Shown in pieces: positions 53,562 through 63,848 of a stretch of DNA of 64,000 bases (positions are counted from its first letter, which is position 1; each line of letters begins with the position of its first letter). This DNA comes from Elmis aenea (lineage: Eukaryota; Arthropoda; Insecta; Coleoptera; Elmidae): positions 48,366,970 through 48,430,969 of the forward strand of contig OX393579.1 of the NCBI GenBank assembly GCA_947652605.1, given 5' to 3'. Under the pieces are notes generated by a model. It ran no database searches and was not told where the DNA came from. It saw only the letters and a program-made list of their open reading frames with translations. Made by a program: the position numbers and the translations under genes.

Positions 53562-53965
53562 CAGGGTGTACCAAATTTGAATGTTTTACGGGGGGTATCT
53601 TGGTTACCGTAGTAGTTAGCGAAAATTTGATTTTTTAAGAAAATAACGCCTATGCAATCAGATTTTTTCTAACGGATTCCATTTTGGCACTACAGATGAG
53701 AAATGAAATTTCATCATTTACAAAATTTCACCCTCATTTTCGAAAAAATACGGCCCAATCAGTCCGCCAGCCCATAATCCGCACCAAACAGTGGCTCGTT
53801 GTGAATGCAAAGGCTTTTCATGAATCACTCGAGGATTTTCTGTGCCCCAAATCCGATAACTTTGTGTATTCACGAACCCATTAAGTTAGTTGAAAGTGCG
53901 CCTCGTCGCTAAAGATGATTTTCTCGCCAAAATTATCGTCTTTTTCTTGGTTTTCCAACACCTAA
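53562..53965. mobile_element. Type-A CAGGGTG terminus joined to a transposase relic
   Basis: TA then CAGGGTGTACCAAATTTGAA, followed by the type-A arm (GTATCTTGGTTACCGTAGTA, TTCCATTTTGGCACTACAGA) to about 53728, and then directly the DDE transposase remnant. The other end was not found, and the element is probably truncated near 54070. Confidence 0.72.
53733..53965 (-). pseudogene. DDE transposase core of a DUF4817/Tc1-mariner-type element
   Basis: The minus strand reads VLENQEKDDNFGEKIIFSDE then AHFQL, with the first catalytic Asp in FSDE. After a frameshift near 53885 it continues NGFVNTQSYRIWGTENPRVI, HEKPLHSQRATVWCGLWAGG and LIGPYFFENE. This is the hallmark central block of insect IS630/Tc1-mariner transposases that carry an N-terminal DUF4817 domain. 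The N-terminal domain and the last two catalytic residues are absent. It lies immediately inside a type-A CAGGGTG terminus, which implies those ends are its TIR. Confidence 0.82.
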
Positions 53966-54962
53966 TTGACATCTGTTCCTGCATCTGAAGATGTTTTTTG
54001 CTGGCCAAAGTTTCTTTAACGATGATGACGTCAAAAGGCAGTGCAGAAATGGCTGTAATAAAGGTGTTTCAAAATAATTTTTAGATTGTTTAATAGCCAA
54101 ACTCTACTTACTGTCTGTATATATTTGTATGTGCAAACTTTTAAATATTTTTTGCTTTAAAATAAGCAGGAAAAGAGTGAAGTTTGAAATTAATTACTGT
54201 AATATTTCATTTACTTCGTACTCGCAAATAGTTTTCAATTTTCCAATCAACTTGCAACCTCTTATGAATGATCGTCAATCTTCAATATTTGCTAATGTAA
54301 CCAAAATGTTTAGTTGTTTGTTATTGGGGGGTTAATTTTCTTGTTTTTTTTTTTATACCAGCGTAGGTACGCTAACATTTTGTATCATGTTTTGACTTTT
54401 GTTTTAGTTCCATTATATTTTTTTATCTATTCAAAAATCCCTGTAGCACTATATGAACCAATTTTAAATTGACATTAAAAAAAGTTTGAATAAAATACTC
54501 ATTTACATGTGAATTATAGTCAAATTACTCAATAATAAAATTCAAATTCATACCGATGAATGGCATAGTTAGTTTATGGACCGTTGGGACTGATGTAACT
54601 TTTTTTTTTATGTCCCAAGGTTAATCGCGTCGTTTATTACGCGAATGAAAGTGCAGTTTTATGTTTTCGTAGTTGGGCCATCAGTAAGTAGTGGAAATCT
54701 GTGTCAAAGCTTTCAAGTATATGTTTGCCAGTAACACGCGGCTTGTAAATAAAACGGAAAATGTACTGCATTGTACTTATTTAACGCGAAACTGTTTATT
54801 TATGGTTCCAAAAGTTTTATTTTTGTGCAAAAATTGTAAATTCTTGTTGTAAAATTGCGACATTGCTTTCAAATGATCATCTCTTGCTTATCAAAAACTG
54901 TGTGATCAAATAAATTTTATACTGAAAAAGTTTTTAGATGACATTTGCAAAAAAAAAGTAAA
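53966..54962. other. No recognised gene
   Basis: AT-rich; no recognisable motif beyond possible upstream remnants of the transposase to about 54035. Confidence 0.45.
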
Positions 54963-55003
54963 GTTTTATGTAAGGTTGTTTGGAGCTAAACGAAAATTTA
55001 TAT
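54963..55003. repeat. 41-bp direct repeat flanking RT relic (left)
   Basis: GTTTTATGTAAGGTTGTTTG and following match 57491-57531 with 4 differences over 41 bases. A likely long target duplication of the retrotransposon between them, or alternatively part of it. Confidence 0.7.
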
Positions 55004-55897
55004 TTATTTTATTTTTAATTATAATATCCTTATATACCCGAAGGTGTTAAGGTACGTTACAAAACATCAACCAGTTTCATGAATAAACACTGTCCACTCT
55101 CTCCTGTTCCTTGCCTTTCTCGTCTTCTCACTCCAGGTCATTCCCCTATCCTTCAGACATTTAGCCATCAATTGGTTCCATGCTTTCCTCGGTCTTCCTC
55201 TTTGTCTTTTCTGTGTAGATTTGACTAGCCATATTCTTTTCGTTTGTCTTCCATCCTCCATCCTTACTAGATGCCCAAACCACTTAAGATGTTGTTTTTC
55301 TATGTTTTCCCAAACTGGTTTAACATTGAGTTCTGCTCTAATTGTCTCATTTCGTATTTTCTCTTCGGGTAATACCTTAGACGCCTCTTAAATACTTCAT
55401 TTCTAGGGCCTGTATTTTGCTTGTCATTTGGCTGCTTAACACCCAACTTTCGCATCCGTTTGTCAGAATTGGTTAGTTTATTGTGTTGTACACTGTCATT
55501 TTCGTTTTTTCCCCCTTATGAATGTGTTATTAAGTGTGTAGAAGAGTTTAGTTGTATTCACTATTCTGCTGTTGAATTCAGCCCTTTCCATCTTTATGTA
55601 TATTTACTCCCAAATACTTGAATGTTTCTGTTTGCTCTATCTCTTTTTCATCTAGTTTTATTGTTATGCTTGATTATCTCTCTTTCCACTTGTCATTACT
55701 TTGGTTTTAGCGACATTTATTTTTATGTTTCTCTTTTTTAATGCAGTTTTCCAGATGTCTAAATTCATTTGTAGTTCTTTTTCGTTCTTTGCGTAAATAA
55801 TCAAATCGTCGGCAAAGGCACATTCCACTATTTCCACCATTTGCATGTTTCTATACCCTACTTGTAATTTCTTTGTTTTTACCCTTCGTTTCTTTTA

Positions 55898-57189
55898 CGA
55901 GGGTTGCCTTTTATATTTCGGGATTTGGCAACCCTGGTATTGCAATCTGTCAACTGACAGCTCTATCGTAAAGTTAGACGTTTTTGAGGTTATACGTACT
56001 CAGAACGTTTTGACATACGAGCGCTATTTGTGTTGTTTACAGTAAGTTAAAAGATTCATCTGCCCCCAAAAATGGAATTAAATCGTGAACATTTTCGTGC
56101 GATTATTTTTTACAACTTTCGACGTGGATTAACTCAGCAGCAGTGCATGAATGAACTTAATTCAACTTTTGGCGATGAAGCTCCATCAAGGACCAGTGTT
56201 TATCGATGGTATGGTGAATTCAATCGCGGTCGGAGTTCACTCCAAGACGAATTTCGTGAAGGTCGTCCAAAATCAGTTGTTGTTCTGAAAAACATTGATG
56301 CTGTGCGCGAACTGATATTGCAAGATCGTCATGTGACCTATCGTGAGATAGAGACAACCTTAGGCATTAGTGGGACCAGCATACACTCAATATTGCATGA
56401 ACATTTAACTGTCAATAAAATTTGTTCGCGTTGGATCCCACACAATTTGTCTATCGCTCAAAAAAAGGCTCGTGTCGATTGGTCGAAAGAAATGCTCGAA
56501 AAATACGATCGCGGTGCTTCAAAACACGTCTATGACATCGTGACAGGTGATGAATCGTGGATTTACGCGTATGAGCCCGAAAGTAAACAGCAGTCGACTG
56601 TATGGGTGTTTCAAGATGAGCCAAATCCAACAAAAGTTGTTCGCGCACGAAGCACTTCCAAGCAAATGGTCGCATGTTTTTTCGGAAAAACTGGACATGT
56701 CGCAACCATACCACTAGAACAACGCAGAACAGTCAATTCTGAGTGGTACACAACAATTTGTTTGCCAGTTGTCTTCCAAGAAATCAGGAAAACCAACCGC
56801 CGAAGACGGATCACTCTTCATCACGACAATGCGAGCTCTCACACATCGGCTCAAACAGCTGCATTTTTGAGCACCCAAAACATCGATTTGATGAGTCATC
56901 CGCCATATAGTCCTGACCTTTCACCAAATGACTTCTTTTTATTCCCGTACGTAAAAAACAAACTGAGAGGTCAACGTTTTTCGACACCTGAAGAAGCGGT
57001 TGCTGCATTCAGAATGCATTTTTTGGAGATACCTCAATCAGAGTGGAAAAAGTGCTTCGACAATTGGTCCAAACGCATGCAAAAGTGTATAGATATTCAT
57101 GGGGAATATTTTGAAAAACAATAAAGTGATTTTCGATGATTAATATTTGTTTTTGTTCTCTAATCCCGAAATATAAAAGGCAACCCTCG
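55898..57189 (+). mobile_element. Complete mariner element, perfect 28-bp TIRs
   Basis: 1292 bp. The left TIR 55898-55925 begins CGAGGGTTGCC and ends TTTCGGGATT. The right TIR 57162-57189 is its exact reverse complement over all 28 bases. TA is duplicated at 55896-55897 and 57190-57191. A single intact transposase gene fills the interior, with 174 bp of 5' and 65 bp of 3' non-coding sequence. This size and layout are standard for a full-length mariner. Confidence 0.96.
56072..57124 (+). CDS. mariner transposase (DD34D), intact
   Basis: 350 codons, the normal mariner length, without stop or frameshift. The enzyme cuts the element out at its TIRs and inserts it at TA. Residues 1-110 form the paired helix-turn-helix DNA-binding region (FRRGLTQQQCMNELN; SVYRWYGEFNRG). 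The linker motif is WIPHNL at 121-126, a variant of WVPHEL. Catalytic residues are D160 (VTGDESW), D252 (HHDNASSH) and D287 (YSPDLSPND). D252 and D287 are separated by 34 residues, which defines DD34D. The ATG at 56072 is the first Met and fits the family N-terminus. The gene lies antisense to the RT relic it interrupts. Intact coding plus identical TIRs indicate recent arrival, and it may still be active. Confidence 0.96.
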   Translation: MELNREHFRAIIFYNFRRGLTQQQCMNELNSTFGDEAPSRTSVYRWYGEFNRGRSSLQDEFREGRPKSVVVLKNIDAVRELILQDRHVTYREIETTLGISGTSIHSILHEHLTVNKICSRWIPHNLSIAQKKARVDWSKEMLEKYDRGASKHVYDIVTGDESWIYAYEPESKQQSTVWVFQDEPNPTKVVRARSTSKQMVACFFGKTGHVATIPLEQRRTVNSEWYTTICLPVVFQEIRKTNRRRRITLHHDNASSHTSAQTAAFLSTQNIDLMSHPPYSPDLSPNDFFLFPYVKNKLRGQRFSTPEEAVAAFRMHFLEIPQSEWKKCFDNWSKRMQKCIDIHGEYFEKQ

Positions 57190-57490
57190 TATTACGTCAT
57201 CGAGAACTAAACTGAACAGAGTTGGGCTCAGGACTCCCCCTTGTCTTAATCCCTCTTTGGTCACGAACTCCTCTGTCTGTAGGTTTCCTGTTCTGATATA
57301 ATTTCTTGTGTTTTTGTATATGCTGAAAATAGCTTTTTCTGGCTTTTTACTAATTCCTCTTTGTCTAAGACTATTCCATACCTCTTTTCTTGGGATGCTG
57401 CCAAATACTTTCTCGACGTCGACAAAAACTACATAATATTGTTGTTGTGTTCTTTTCTATCAGCTGCTTTATAGTAAATATGTGGTCTTG

Positions 57491-57531
57491 GTTTTCTGTA
57501 AGGTAGTTTGGAGCTGAACGAAAATTTACAT
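57491..57531. repeat. 41-bp direct repeat flanking RT relic (right)
   Basis: GTTTTCTGTAAGGTAGTTTG and following, the partner of 54963-55003. Confidence 0.7.
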
Positions 57532-58417
57532 GAATAAATAGGGGATATTGTTCCCCAGCTCGGCTAGGACTTCGAAACTGAAATTTCGACGTATGATTTA
57601 TTTATGCGTTTCAACAGTTGCTGTCAAGTCTAGTTACTGGTGTAAAACAGTCTTAAATTGTAAAAAATTGAGACCAAAGAGTAAATAAAATCTTAGCAAA
57701 CACTTCTCTCAAATATGAAAATAACTATAACAAAAAAATCGGCTATTGCAGTGTTGAGTGTAGTAAAATTAGTTGTTTCTTTATTATTTCGATTTTGTAG
57801 AACATTGTGTCGGAAAAAATCTGTACACACTTTTTAGAAATATCATTTAAATGTACGGCTGAACTGAAAAAAATATACAAAGCGATTATCTTAATCGATT
57901 TAGGGTTTAATGGAGTGAAAAACCTCAACTTCCTGTACAGCTTATTTTACTCTTTTGTTTATTTGCAAACAAAACAGTGAAATATTGCAACTATCAATTG
58001 TTAGTGGGATGGAAATATCAAAAATCAAATTAATGATTCAACCTGACAATCGATGTGGAAGAATTGATGTCTGTAACTGGAACATAAATCAATTATGCCG
58101 AATCCTACAATATCCTGGACAATTTTGCAAAATAACGATATCATGTATTTCACATTTGTAAAGACTCGTTTATCGTGAAACGTGAATTTTTCGGTCTTCA
58201 TTGTTTATTCATTTCGTAGCGAGCAATTTCTCGACGAAAATTGTTGCGTTAAAAAAATAGCTTTACACAGTTTCACAGTTGTTCGTAGTATTGCCTAACT
58301 TTTTATACCATTACGGAAATTTTAAAATTAGTTTTCTGAAGAATAGAAACCCATCTTTAAAACATTAAACAAACGTGAATGTGAAAACTATATAAGTACC
58401 AATGTGACTAGTTCATT
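57532..58417. other. No recognised gene
   Basis: AT-rich flank; small ORFs without known domains. Confidence 0.45.
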
Positions 58418-58425
58418 GAGTAGAC

Positions 58426-58677
58426 CAGTAGTTCTCAACCTTTTGTTTTTTTGCGGAACACTTTTTGACATTCAAGACTAACGGCACACTAAGTTTTAAA
58501 ATATAATTTATTGCTTGTGCTTGGCGATTTTGAGCAATTTTACTTATTTATATTCGGCCGTAAAAATGACCAGTCTCATTTCGTGTCTACGTTACTGAGT
58601 GTGGAAAATCTCGCGGCACACTAACCAACCCCGTGCGGAACACTAAAGTTCCACGGCACAGTTGTTGAGAACTACTG
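58426..58677. mobile_element. 252-bp hAT MITE with exact 8-bp duplication
   Basis: Ends CAGTAGTTCTCAACC and GTTGTTGAGAACTACTG. GAGTAGAC flanks both sides (58418-58425 and 58678-58685). Subterminal GGAACACT/GGCACACTAA phrases are in inverted order. The CAGTRGTTCTCAACC terminus is characteristic of the Charlie/Buster branch of hAT. No transposase. Confidence 0.9.
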
Positions 58678-58685
58678 GAGTAGAC

Positions 58686-59049
58686 TGTGTAGGAGAGTAG
58701 ATTAGAATTAGAATAGCAGTAGCAATCCAAAACTGGAATTAAAAATGCTGCTGTATGAGTAAGCATGTTGATGATAGGGTTCCCCATCCTTTATTTTTGG
58801 GAATGACCTAGATATAATAGCCGAAGATAGCGGTGAAAACGACTAAATCTGTAAAAATCGCTAAGACGAAATGGGGTCTCGAATACACTTAAAAAACAAT
58901 TGGTAGTAATTGAAAATAGTCTAAACTTGTAGATACTTGTAAATTGGAAAGATTTGATCATGCGAGGAATTCAAATCCCCGGCATTACTTTACCAAAGGC
59001 AATGAGTAATAAGTACCAAGGTAAGACTAAGCATGACCAATTATATTAA
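58686..59049. other. No recognised gene
   Basis: Short spacer; a TTCAAATCCCCGGCAT phrase near 58968 resembles a tRNA T-arm but has no supporting structure. Confidence 0.4.
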
Positions 59050-59483
59050 CAATCCTTTGAGAAACAGGCGTAGATAGTAAGGACATCCGAATAACAATAA
59101 AGTTATACAGGGACCAAACGGAAGCGGTGAGAGTGGAGGGTCATATTAACCGATGAAATTAGAATCATGCGACAAGAAAGTGTTCTTTCTTCGTTATTAT
59201 TAACTTGTATGCGGAAGAGTTCTTTAAGGAAGGAAGCGTTGTTCTAAATATGCCATGGGATTAGGGTGAACGGTACAGCACGATCAACAAAGTCCGATAT
59301 GCTGATGATACAGTCGTAGTAGCTGACTCATCACAAAGCTTTCAACAACGATTCTAGAAAGTAAAAACAAAAAGCGAAGAATACGGACTGAATCTCAATG
59401 ATCAAAAGTGCAAATCCATTGCCATATGATAACGGACTACAAGTAAATAACACACAACTAGAGAGAGTCCAAAGATACACATA

Positions 59484-60409
59484 ATAATAAATAAGCACTA
59501 CAGGCCATTTAGGCCTAGGGCTTGGTTTGCTGTCTCCCTCCACTTTTTTCTATTTTTCGCTGCCTCTGTCCAGTTCGTCACTTTTAGTTTTTTTAAATCA
59601 TCCTCGACCGCTTCCAACCATCTTTTCTTAGGTCTCCCTCTTTTTCTCACACCCATTCTACTTGCTTTAATCATTATCTTCGTGTTTCTTTGGTTGGAGA
59701 GGCGTTGTGCGTGCCCAAGCCATCTTATTCTCTGGGCTCTTACTACTTCGGTTATAGACGGTTCTTTGTACAATCTCATTACTTCCTCGTTTGTCCTTCT
59801 TCTCCATTCTCCGGTATTTGTTTTTATTCCCCCGTAGATCCTTCGCAATAATTTCCTCTCCCACCTTTCAAGGTCTTCTTTTTCTTTTTTGTTGATTATC
59901 CAGGTTTCACAAGCGTATGTTACAGTGGGTCTTAATACTGTTTTGTACAATCTTACTTTGGCCTTTCTTGAGATAATGTTGGATCTCAGAATTGTAGCAA
60001 GAGATCCTGCGCATTTATTACCTTTTGAAAGCCTCGCTCTTATTTCCTTTCCGTTGTCGCAGTTGTCAGTAATTTGTACACCCAGATAAATGAAATTTCT
60101 TACTTTCTCAAAGCGTCTCTCCTTGTTTTGTTCGATTTTGATCGATAGACATTCATCCCCTTCTATGTCCTTCCTTTTAGGTCCCATTATCATGTATTTG
60201 GTTTTCGATTCGTTGATGCTTAATCCCATATTTTTTGCTTTGTCTAACTTCCTGACAATGTTTTGGATATCTTTTTTTGTTTTGCAGATGATCGCAAGGT
60301 CGTCTGCGAAGGCAATGCATTGGTGGTTGTCTGCGTATATGTTGCCATTTCTGTTAATTCCACTATCTCGAATTATCTTTTCTAAGGCTATATTAAATAA
60401 CAATGCCGA
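59484..60409 (-). mobile_element. 5'-truncated non-LTR insertion with exact 14-bp duplication
   Basis: CAAAGATACACATA is duplicated at 59470-59483 and 60410-60423. The insert is 926 bp on the minus strand and ends in a TTATTTATTATTAT-type tail. The target lies inside the older plus-strand RT relic, whose reading is restored by removing the insert and one copy of the duplication. Confidence 0.92.
59498..60409 (-). pseudogene. C-terminal half of a non-LTR reverse transcriptase, open frame
   Basis: About 303 uninterrupted codons. They begin ALLFNIALEKIIRDSGINRN just before the active site, then HQCIAFADDLAIICKTKKD (FADD), NMGLSINESKTKYMIMG (motif D) and FEKVRNFIYLGVQIT (thumb). The C-terminal part has RLYKTVLRPTVTYACETW, IRWLGHAQRL, RKRGRPKKRWLEAVEDDL and NRKKWRETANQALG. 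The RT palm's first catalytic block and everything upstream are missing through 5' truncation. The frame's nominal start at 60412 is inside the target duplication and so accidental. The lack of stops suggests recent insertion. Possibly RTE-like or related; clade not assigned. Confidence 0.85.
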
Positions 60410-61099
60410 CAAAGATACACATACTTAGGTGTTATTATAAATAGCAAATGGGATTTATCAGTAAAAACTTCTTATAGAACAGCCAGATCCTGTAATGCCT
60501 TTTAAATATCGAGAACCTTGTTTACCAGTCATGATATAAGCGTAAACCTTACAATACCAATAGATAGATGTCTTCTCAGTATTACTATAGGGTATGGAAG
60601 CGTGGACACTCTTAGTAGCTGCATTCGTAAAGATAGAAGCTTCTAAAATGTGGGTTTACCGTGGAATATTGCGATTCAGCTGGTTGGGTAGAGTGACAAA
60701 TATAAATGTTCTAAAATTAATGCATGCAGATTTTGAAGAGGTGAGACCATTCAAATTTGGAAACTAATATATTCAGGCCATGTTACGAGAAACTCTAAAT
60801 ATCATTTCTTACAGTTAGTAAGTAATACAGGACAAGATAAAGGGGAAAAGAGGACCGGAAAGACGAAAAATAACAGCTTAAAAACGTAAGACAATGGACG
60901 AACAGCCAGGATGATCGCCAACATTCGCTAGGCGTATATGGCATCCAAAGAAGAAGAAGGTAAACTGGCTGTTAAAAGTGTAAATTTATTACTTTGTAGT
61001 AACCAACTACCATAAAAGACAAAATTAACAATTTATAACGTCCAAATGCTAGAGTATACCGGGGGGCAGAAATAGGCAGTGATCATTATCAAATTATGG

Positions 61100-62400
61100 C
61101 ATCAATTTAAATAAAACAAAATGACACAGATTAAATAGAACAAGATGAAAAAAAATATATAACAAAAATAAATGCATATAAACTAAAAGAGGAAGAGATA
61201 CAACAAAACTTTTAAGATTATATAAAAACAGAGAAGCAAAAGCGCAAAGAGGACGAACAACGAAAAAGCATTTCTGGACGGATTTCAAAAGACTTATTCT
61301 CAAGTCTGCTGAGAGGGCAAGTGGGACAATGAAACAGTGTAATAGTAATAATAGGAAACAAACTGCCTGGTGGACTGAAGAAGTCAAAGGAGAGGAAAAG
61401 ACTATGGAAAAAATACCTGACAACCTGCAAACCAACAGATTACAAAAAATATAAACAACAAAGAGAAAACACCAAACGGATTGTGCTAGAAGCAAAAGCA
61501 AAGACTTGGGAGGTTTTGGGAAAAAGAATGGAAGAACAACATACGAGCAAACAAAAACCCAAGAAAAGATTGAAAAATATACATTAAAGCAAATATTGGA
61601 TAAACAGGGAAAAATAACGACAACAGAAAAATAAGTTATCGGAAGACGGGGAAATTATTTTAAGGAGTTATTGGAAAGTGATAACATAATCAATTATGAG
61701 GAAGAAGAGCAATTGCAGGAGGAATACGAAACAATCGAACAAGAATATGGGCAAGAAATAACCGAAGATGAGTTGGATAGAGCGACACATAAAATGGAAA
61801 TAGGAAAAACAGCAAGTCGTGATGGTATTTTACCTGAAATGATTAAGTACATGGGATTAGATGCTGCTAAGAATAGTAAATAAAGCATGGCATGAAAAAG
61901 ATATTCCATAGGACTGGAAGGTATCTGTTATATTACCGATATTCAAGACTGGCGATAGTAAAAAATGCGAAAATTATAGAGGCATATCTCTTTCAAGAAT
62001 AAAATGGGAAACAGAAGTGAGGCAGAGACTGGAAGAAAAAGGAGTCAGCTGGAGAGATGTGCCACAATTAGCTAACGATAGGCAGGAGTGAAGAAACATA
62101 ACACAGAAATAAAAAAGCATACCTCGACACCGAAAGGTACGAGGGGAACAGATTAAGAAGAAGAACATCGAAATTAAAAGCACAGATACTTACTGCTAAA
62201 AGACGTGGTAGATGACACAAATGAACGAGAAGTAGCCAATGTCAATGCAAATGGACTTTTTTTTTAGAAGTAGCTTATAAAGACATTTACAACAGAATGG
62301 GAGTAGAGAAGACGATAATTATTACAAATGAATATAAACGACACATGTGGTATAGGCAAGTGCACAAGATGCCAGAACAATTCGTAGCGGTCGTTTTTAT
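61100..62400 (+). pseudogene. Decayed non-LTR ORF2: endonuclease-RT linker and RT start
   Basis: Plus-strand blocks in several frames: AERASGTMKQCNSNNRKQTA and WWTEEVKGEE near 61360, then KRLWKKYLTTCKPTDYKKYK and IVLEAKAKTWEVLGKRMEEQ to 61535. From 61671: ITEDELDRATHKMEIGKTAS, RDGILPEMIKYMG. After a frameshift: VNKAWHEKDIP, DWKVSVILPIFKTGDSKK and NYRGISLS near 61990. These are the end of the endonuclease domain, the linker and RT motif 0-1 of a non-LTR ORF2. It is cut at 61998 by another element's 3' end. The remainder to 62400 is barely recognisable. Confidence 0.75.
61998..62168 (+). pseudogene. Nested 3' end of the RQEWR-type retrotransposon
   Basis: ATAAAATGGGAAACAGAAGT starts a 170-bp segment that matches the complement of 48439-48620. 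Coding phrases: VRQRLEEKGVSWRDVPQLAN, DRQE and RNITQK, ending in AAGAAGAAGAA. It inserts just after NYRGISLS of the older ORF2. Confidence 0.72.
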
Positions 62401-63084
62401 CCGTAATTATGCTGTGTTTTTTAAATTAAAGCTTTTATATCGAATTCCAAAGTGAAAAATGAGCACCAGCGTGAAAAATCGCCTCACGAAGAATCAGTTA
62501 ACCGAACTGAATTTACCGTTTATTTGTCTGATCGCAAAAAATTTAATTATGTCGAGGAATTCAATCGAACTTCATACAAATCTACGAAAACAAAGCAAAG
62601 TTACCTGTAAACTCGGCACTGAAACGCGAGCAAATTGTATGCGACGCTGTTGTTTGCTAAACTCCATTGTCAGCCTACTAAACTGTTCGCAAAGCAGATC
62701 TTTTTATTTTAACCCTTGAGCGCACTCTGTACAGTCTGATCGTTAATGGAAAATGCATTACGTGACGGTTAAAATATAAAAACGCCGTCGTTACACGAGA
62801 TGCAACCGCAAGCTATTAGTTAATATTACTTTCACATCCGCTGCTTTATTTAAAATGGCTCTAAAATACAAAGAAATTTGCTTCCGTAAGGTTGTATAAT
62901 AGTTTATGGTTTGATGTAAGGTATAATTAGGATTGCATTACCGGTTTTGCCGTTAGCGGCAAAAGCTGTAATTAAAATAATTGCATTTCGGTATTGCTGA
63001 TAATAATTACCGGTAAAACCAGAAAAAAAAACTTGAGAAAAATACATCTTTCGAAAAATCAGGATTAGTGCGCTATTTTTAATG
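62401..63084. other. No recognised gene
   Basis: An 86-codon ORF at 62459-62719 has no recognisable domain. TTACCGGTTTTGCCG at 62939 and a partly inverted TTACCGGTAAAACC at 63008 may be the ends of a small unknown element. Confidence 0.4.
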
Positions 63085-63086
63085 TA

Positions 63087-63846
63087 CAGGGTGGACCAAA
63101 TTCGAATGTTTTACGGAGTATCTCGGTTACCGTAGTAGATAGCGAAAATCTGATTTCGGTCTCTTGGGCTATCTTTTTGAAAAAATAACGCCTATGAAAT
63201 CAGATTTTTTCTATCGGATTCCATTTTGGCACGACAGATGAAAAATGAAATTTCATCATTTTTGAAAATTTGCTATAACTTCTTATTAAATTAGAACAAA
63301 ATGTTATTTAGGTTTTTTATACAGATTTTTATGCTTAATTGAAAAACAAAAGTATTTTTTTTAGCCATCTTGACTTTCGAGATATGGAGTAAACTTATAT
63401 ATTTTTAAATGGAAACCCTAGTCGGCCATGACTTTATGTGAAAAAGTATTTTTTTGGCTTTTCAAAAATATATAGTTTTATATATTTGTTGCAAAAAATA
63501 ACCAAGATATGGCCAATTTTGTAAAAATCCGATCATCAAAGTTTGCCATGATTTCGTAAACAAGTGATGTTTGCTATTATTAAACACAAGTTTTACATGA
63601 AAATATCTATAAATAATCTTTATAAATGTTTTTGATATTTACAACAATAACGGAGATATGACAAATTATAATCATGAAAAAAATACACTCTTTTCCAATA
63701 ACCAAAAAACCCAAAATGATAGAATATTTTTGAAAACAGTTCCTAGTTTTTCTCAATAAATGCACAGTTTTGGTAATTTAACCGTTTCTCTATCTTGAAT
63801 ATTAAGCGAGATACCCATGCAATCCCATCGAATTTGGACCACCCCG
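63087..63846. mobile_element. 760-bp element with type-A left end and type-B right end
   Basis: TA then CAGGGTGGACCAAATTCGAA and about 510 bp of type-A arm (to GTTTGCTATTATTAAACACA). From about 63597 it switches to the complement of the type-B arm (GATATTTACAACAATAACGG, GAGATACCCATGCAATCCCA), ending ATTTGGACCACCCCG then TA. The two ends share only the terminal CAGGGTGGNCCAAATTCGA. No coding capacity. Confidence 0.82.
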
Positions 63847-63848
63847 TA

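Larger units (their letters stand above)
55004..57490 (-). pseudogene. Non-LTR reverse transcriptase, split by the intact mariner
   Basis: Read on the minus strand from 57490: QDHIFTIKQLIEKN, a frameshift, VVFVDVEKVFGSIPRKEVWN, LRQRGISKKPEKAIFSIYKN, GLRQGGVLSPTLFSLVLDDV. The mariner then intervenes at 57189-55898. Coding resumes KKLQVGYRNMQMVEI and ECAFADDLIIYAKNE (catalytic FADD). A decayed stretch follows, then a C-terminal RGRPRKAWNQLMAKCLKDRG and KARNRREWTVFI ending near 55067. The 5' end is truncated within the RT. The RGRPxxxW...REW tail resembles RTE-like ORF2 proteins; the clade is not certain. Frameshifts and truncation make it non-functional. Confidence 0.82.
59050..60960 (+). pseudogene. 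Old, decayed non-LTR reverse transcriptase, host of a second RT
   Basis: Plus-strand relic with many stops. Upstream of the insertion: DIRITIKLYRDQTEAV, INKVRYADDTVVVADSS (YADD active site) and EEYGLNLNDQKCKSIA. Downstream of 60409: YLGVIINSKWDLSVKTSYRT, ARSCNAF, then decayed PWNIAIQLVG, NVLKLMHADFEE-like and IKGKRGPERRKITA near 60840, ending in an AAGAAGAAGAAGG tail near 60960. The order (YADD, YLG, RGP..R) identifies the 3' half of an ORF2 common in insect genomes. It is interrupted exactly between RVQRYT and YLG by 59484-60409. Confidence 0.75.

Noticed and set aside
56451..57008. Minus-strand ORFs overlapping the mariner gene
   Set aside because: They are antisense shadows of the transposase coding sequence.
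61094..61501. 135-codon hydrophobic minus-strand ORF that looks like a membrane protein
   Set aside because: It is antisense to the lysine-rich ORF2 linker; AAA/AAG codons read in reverse give Phe/Leu, mimicking membrane segments.
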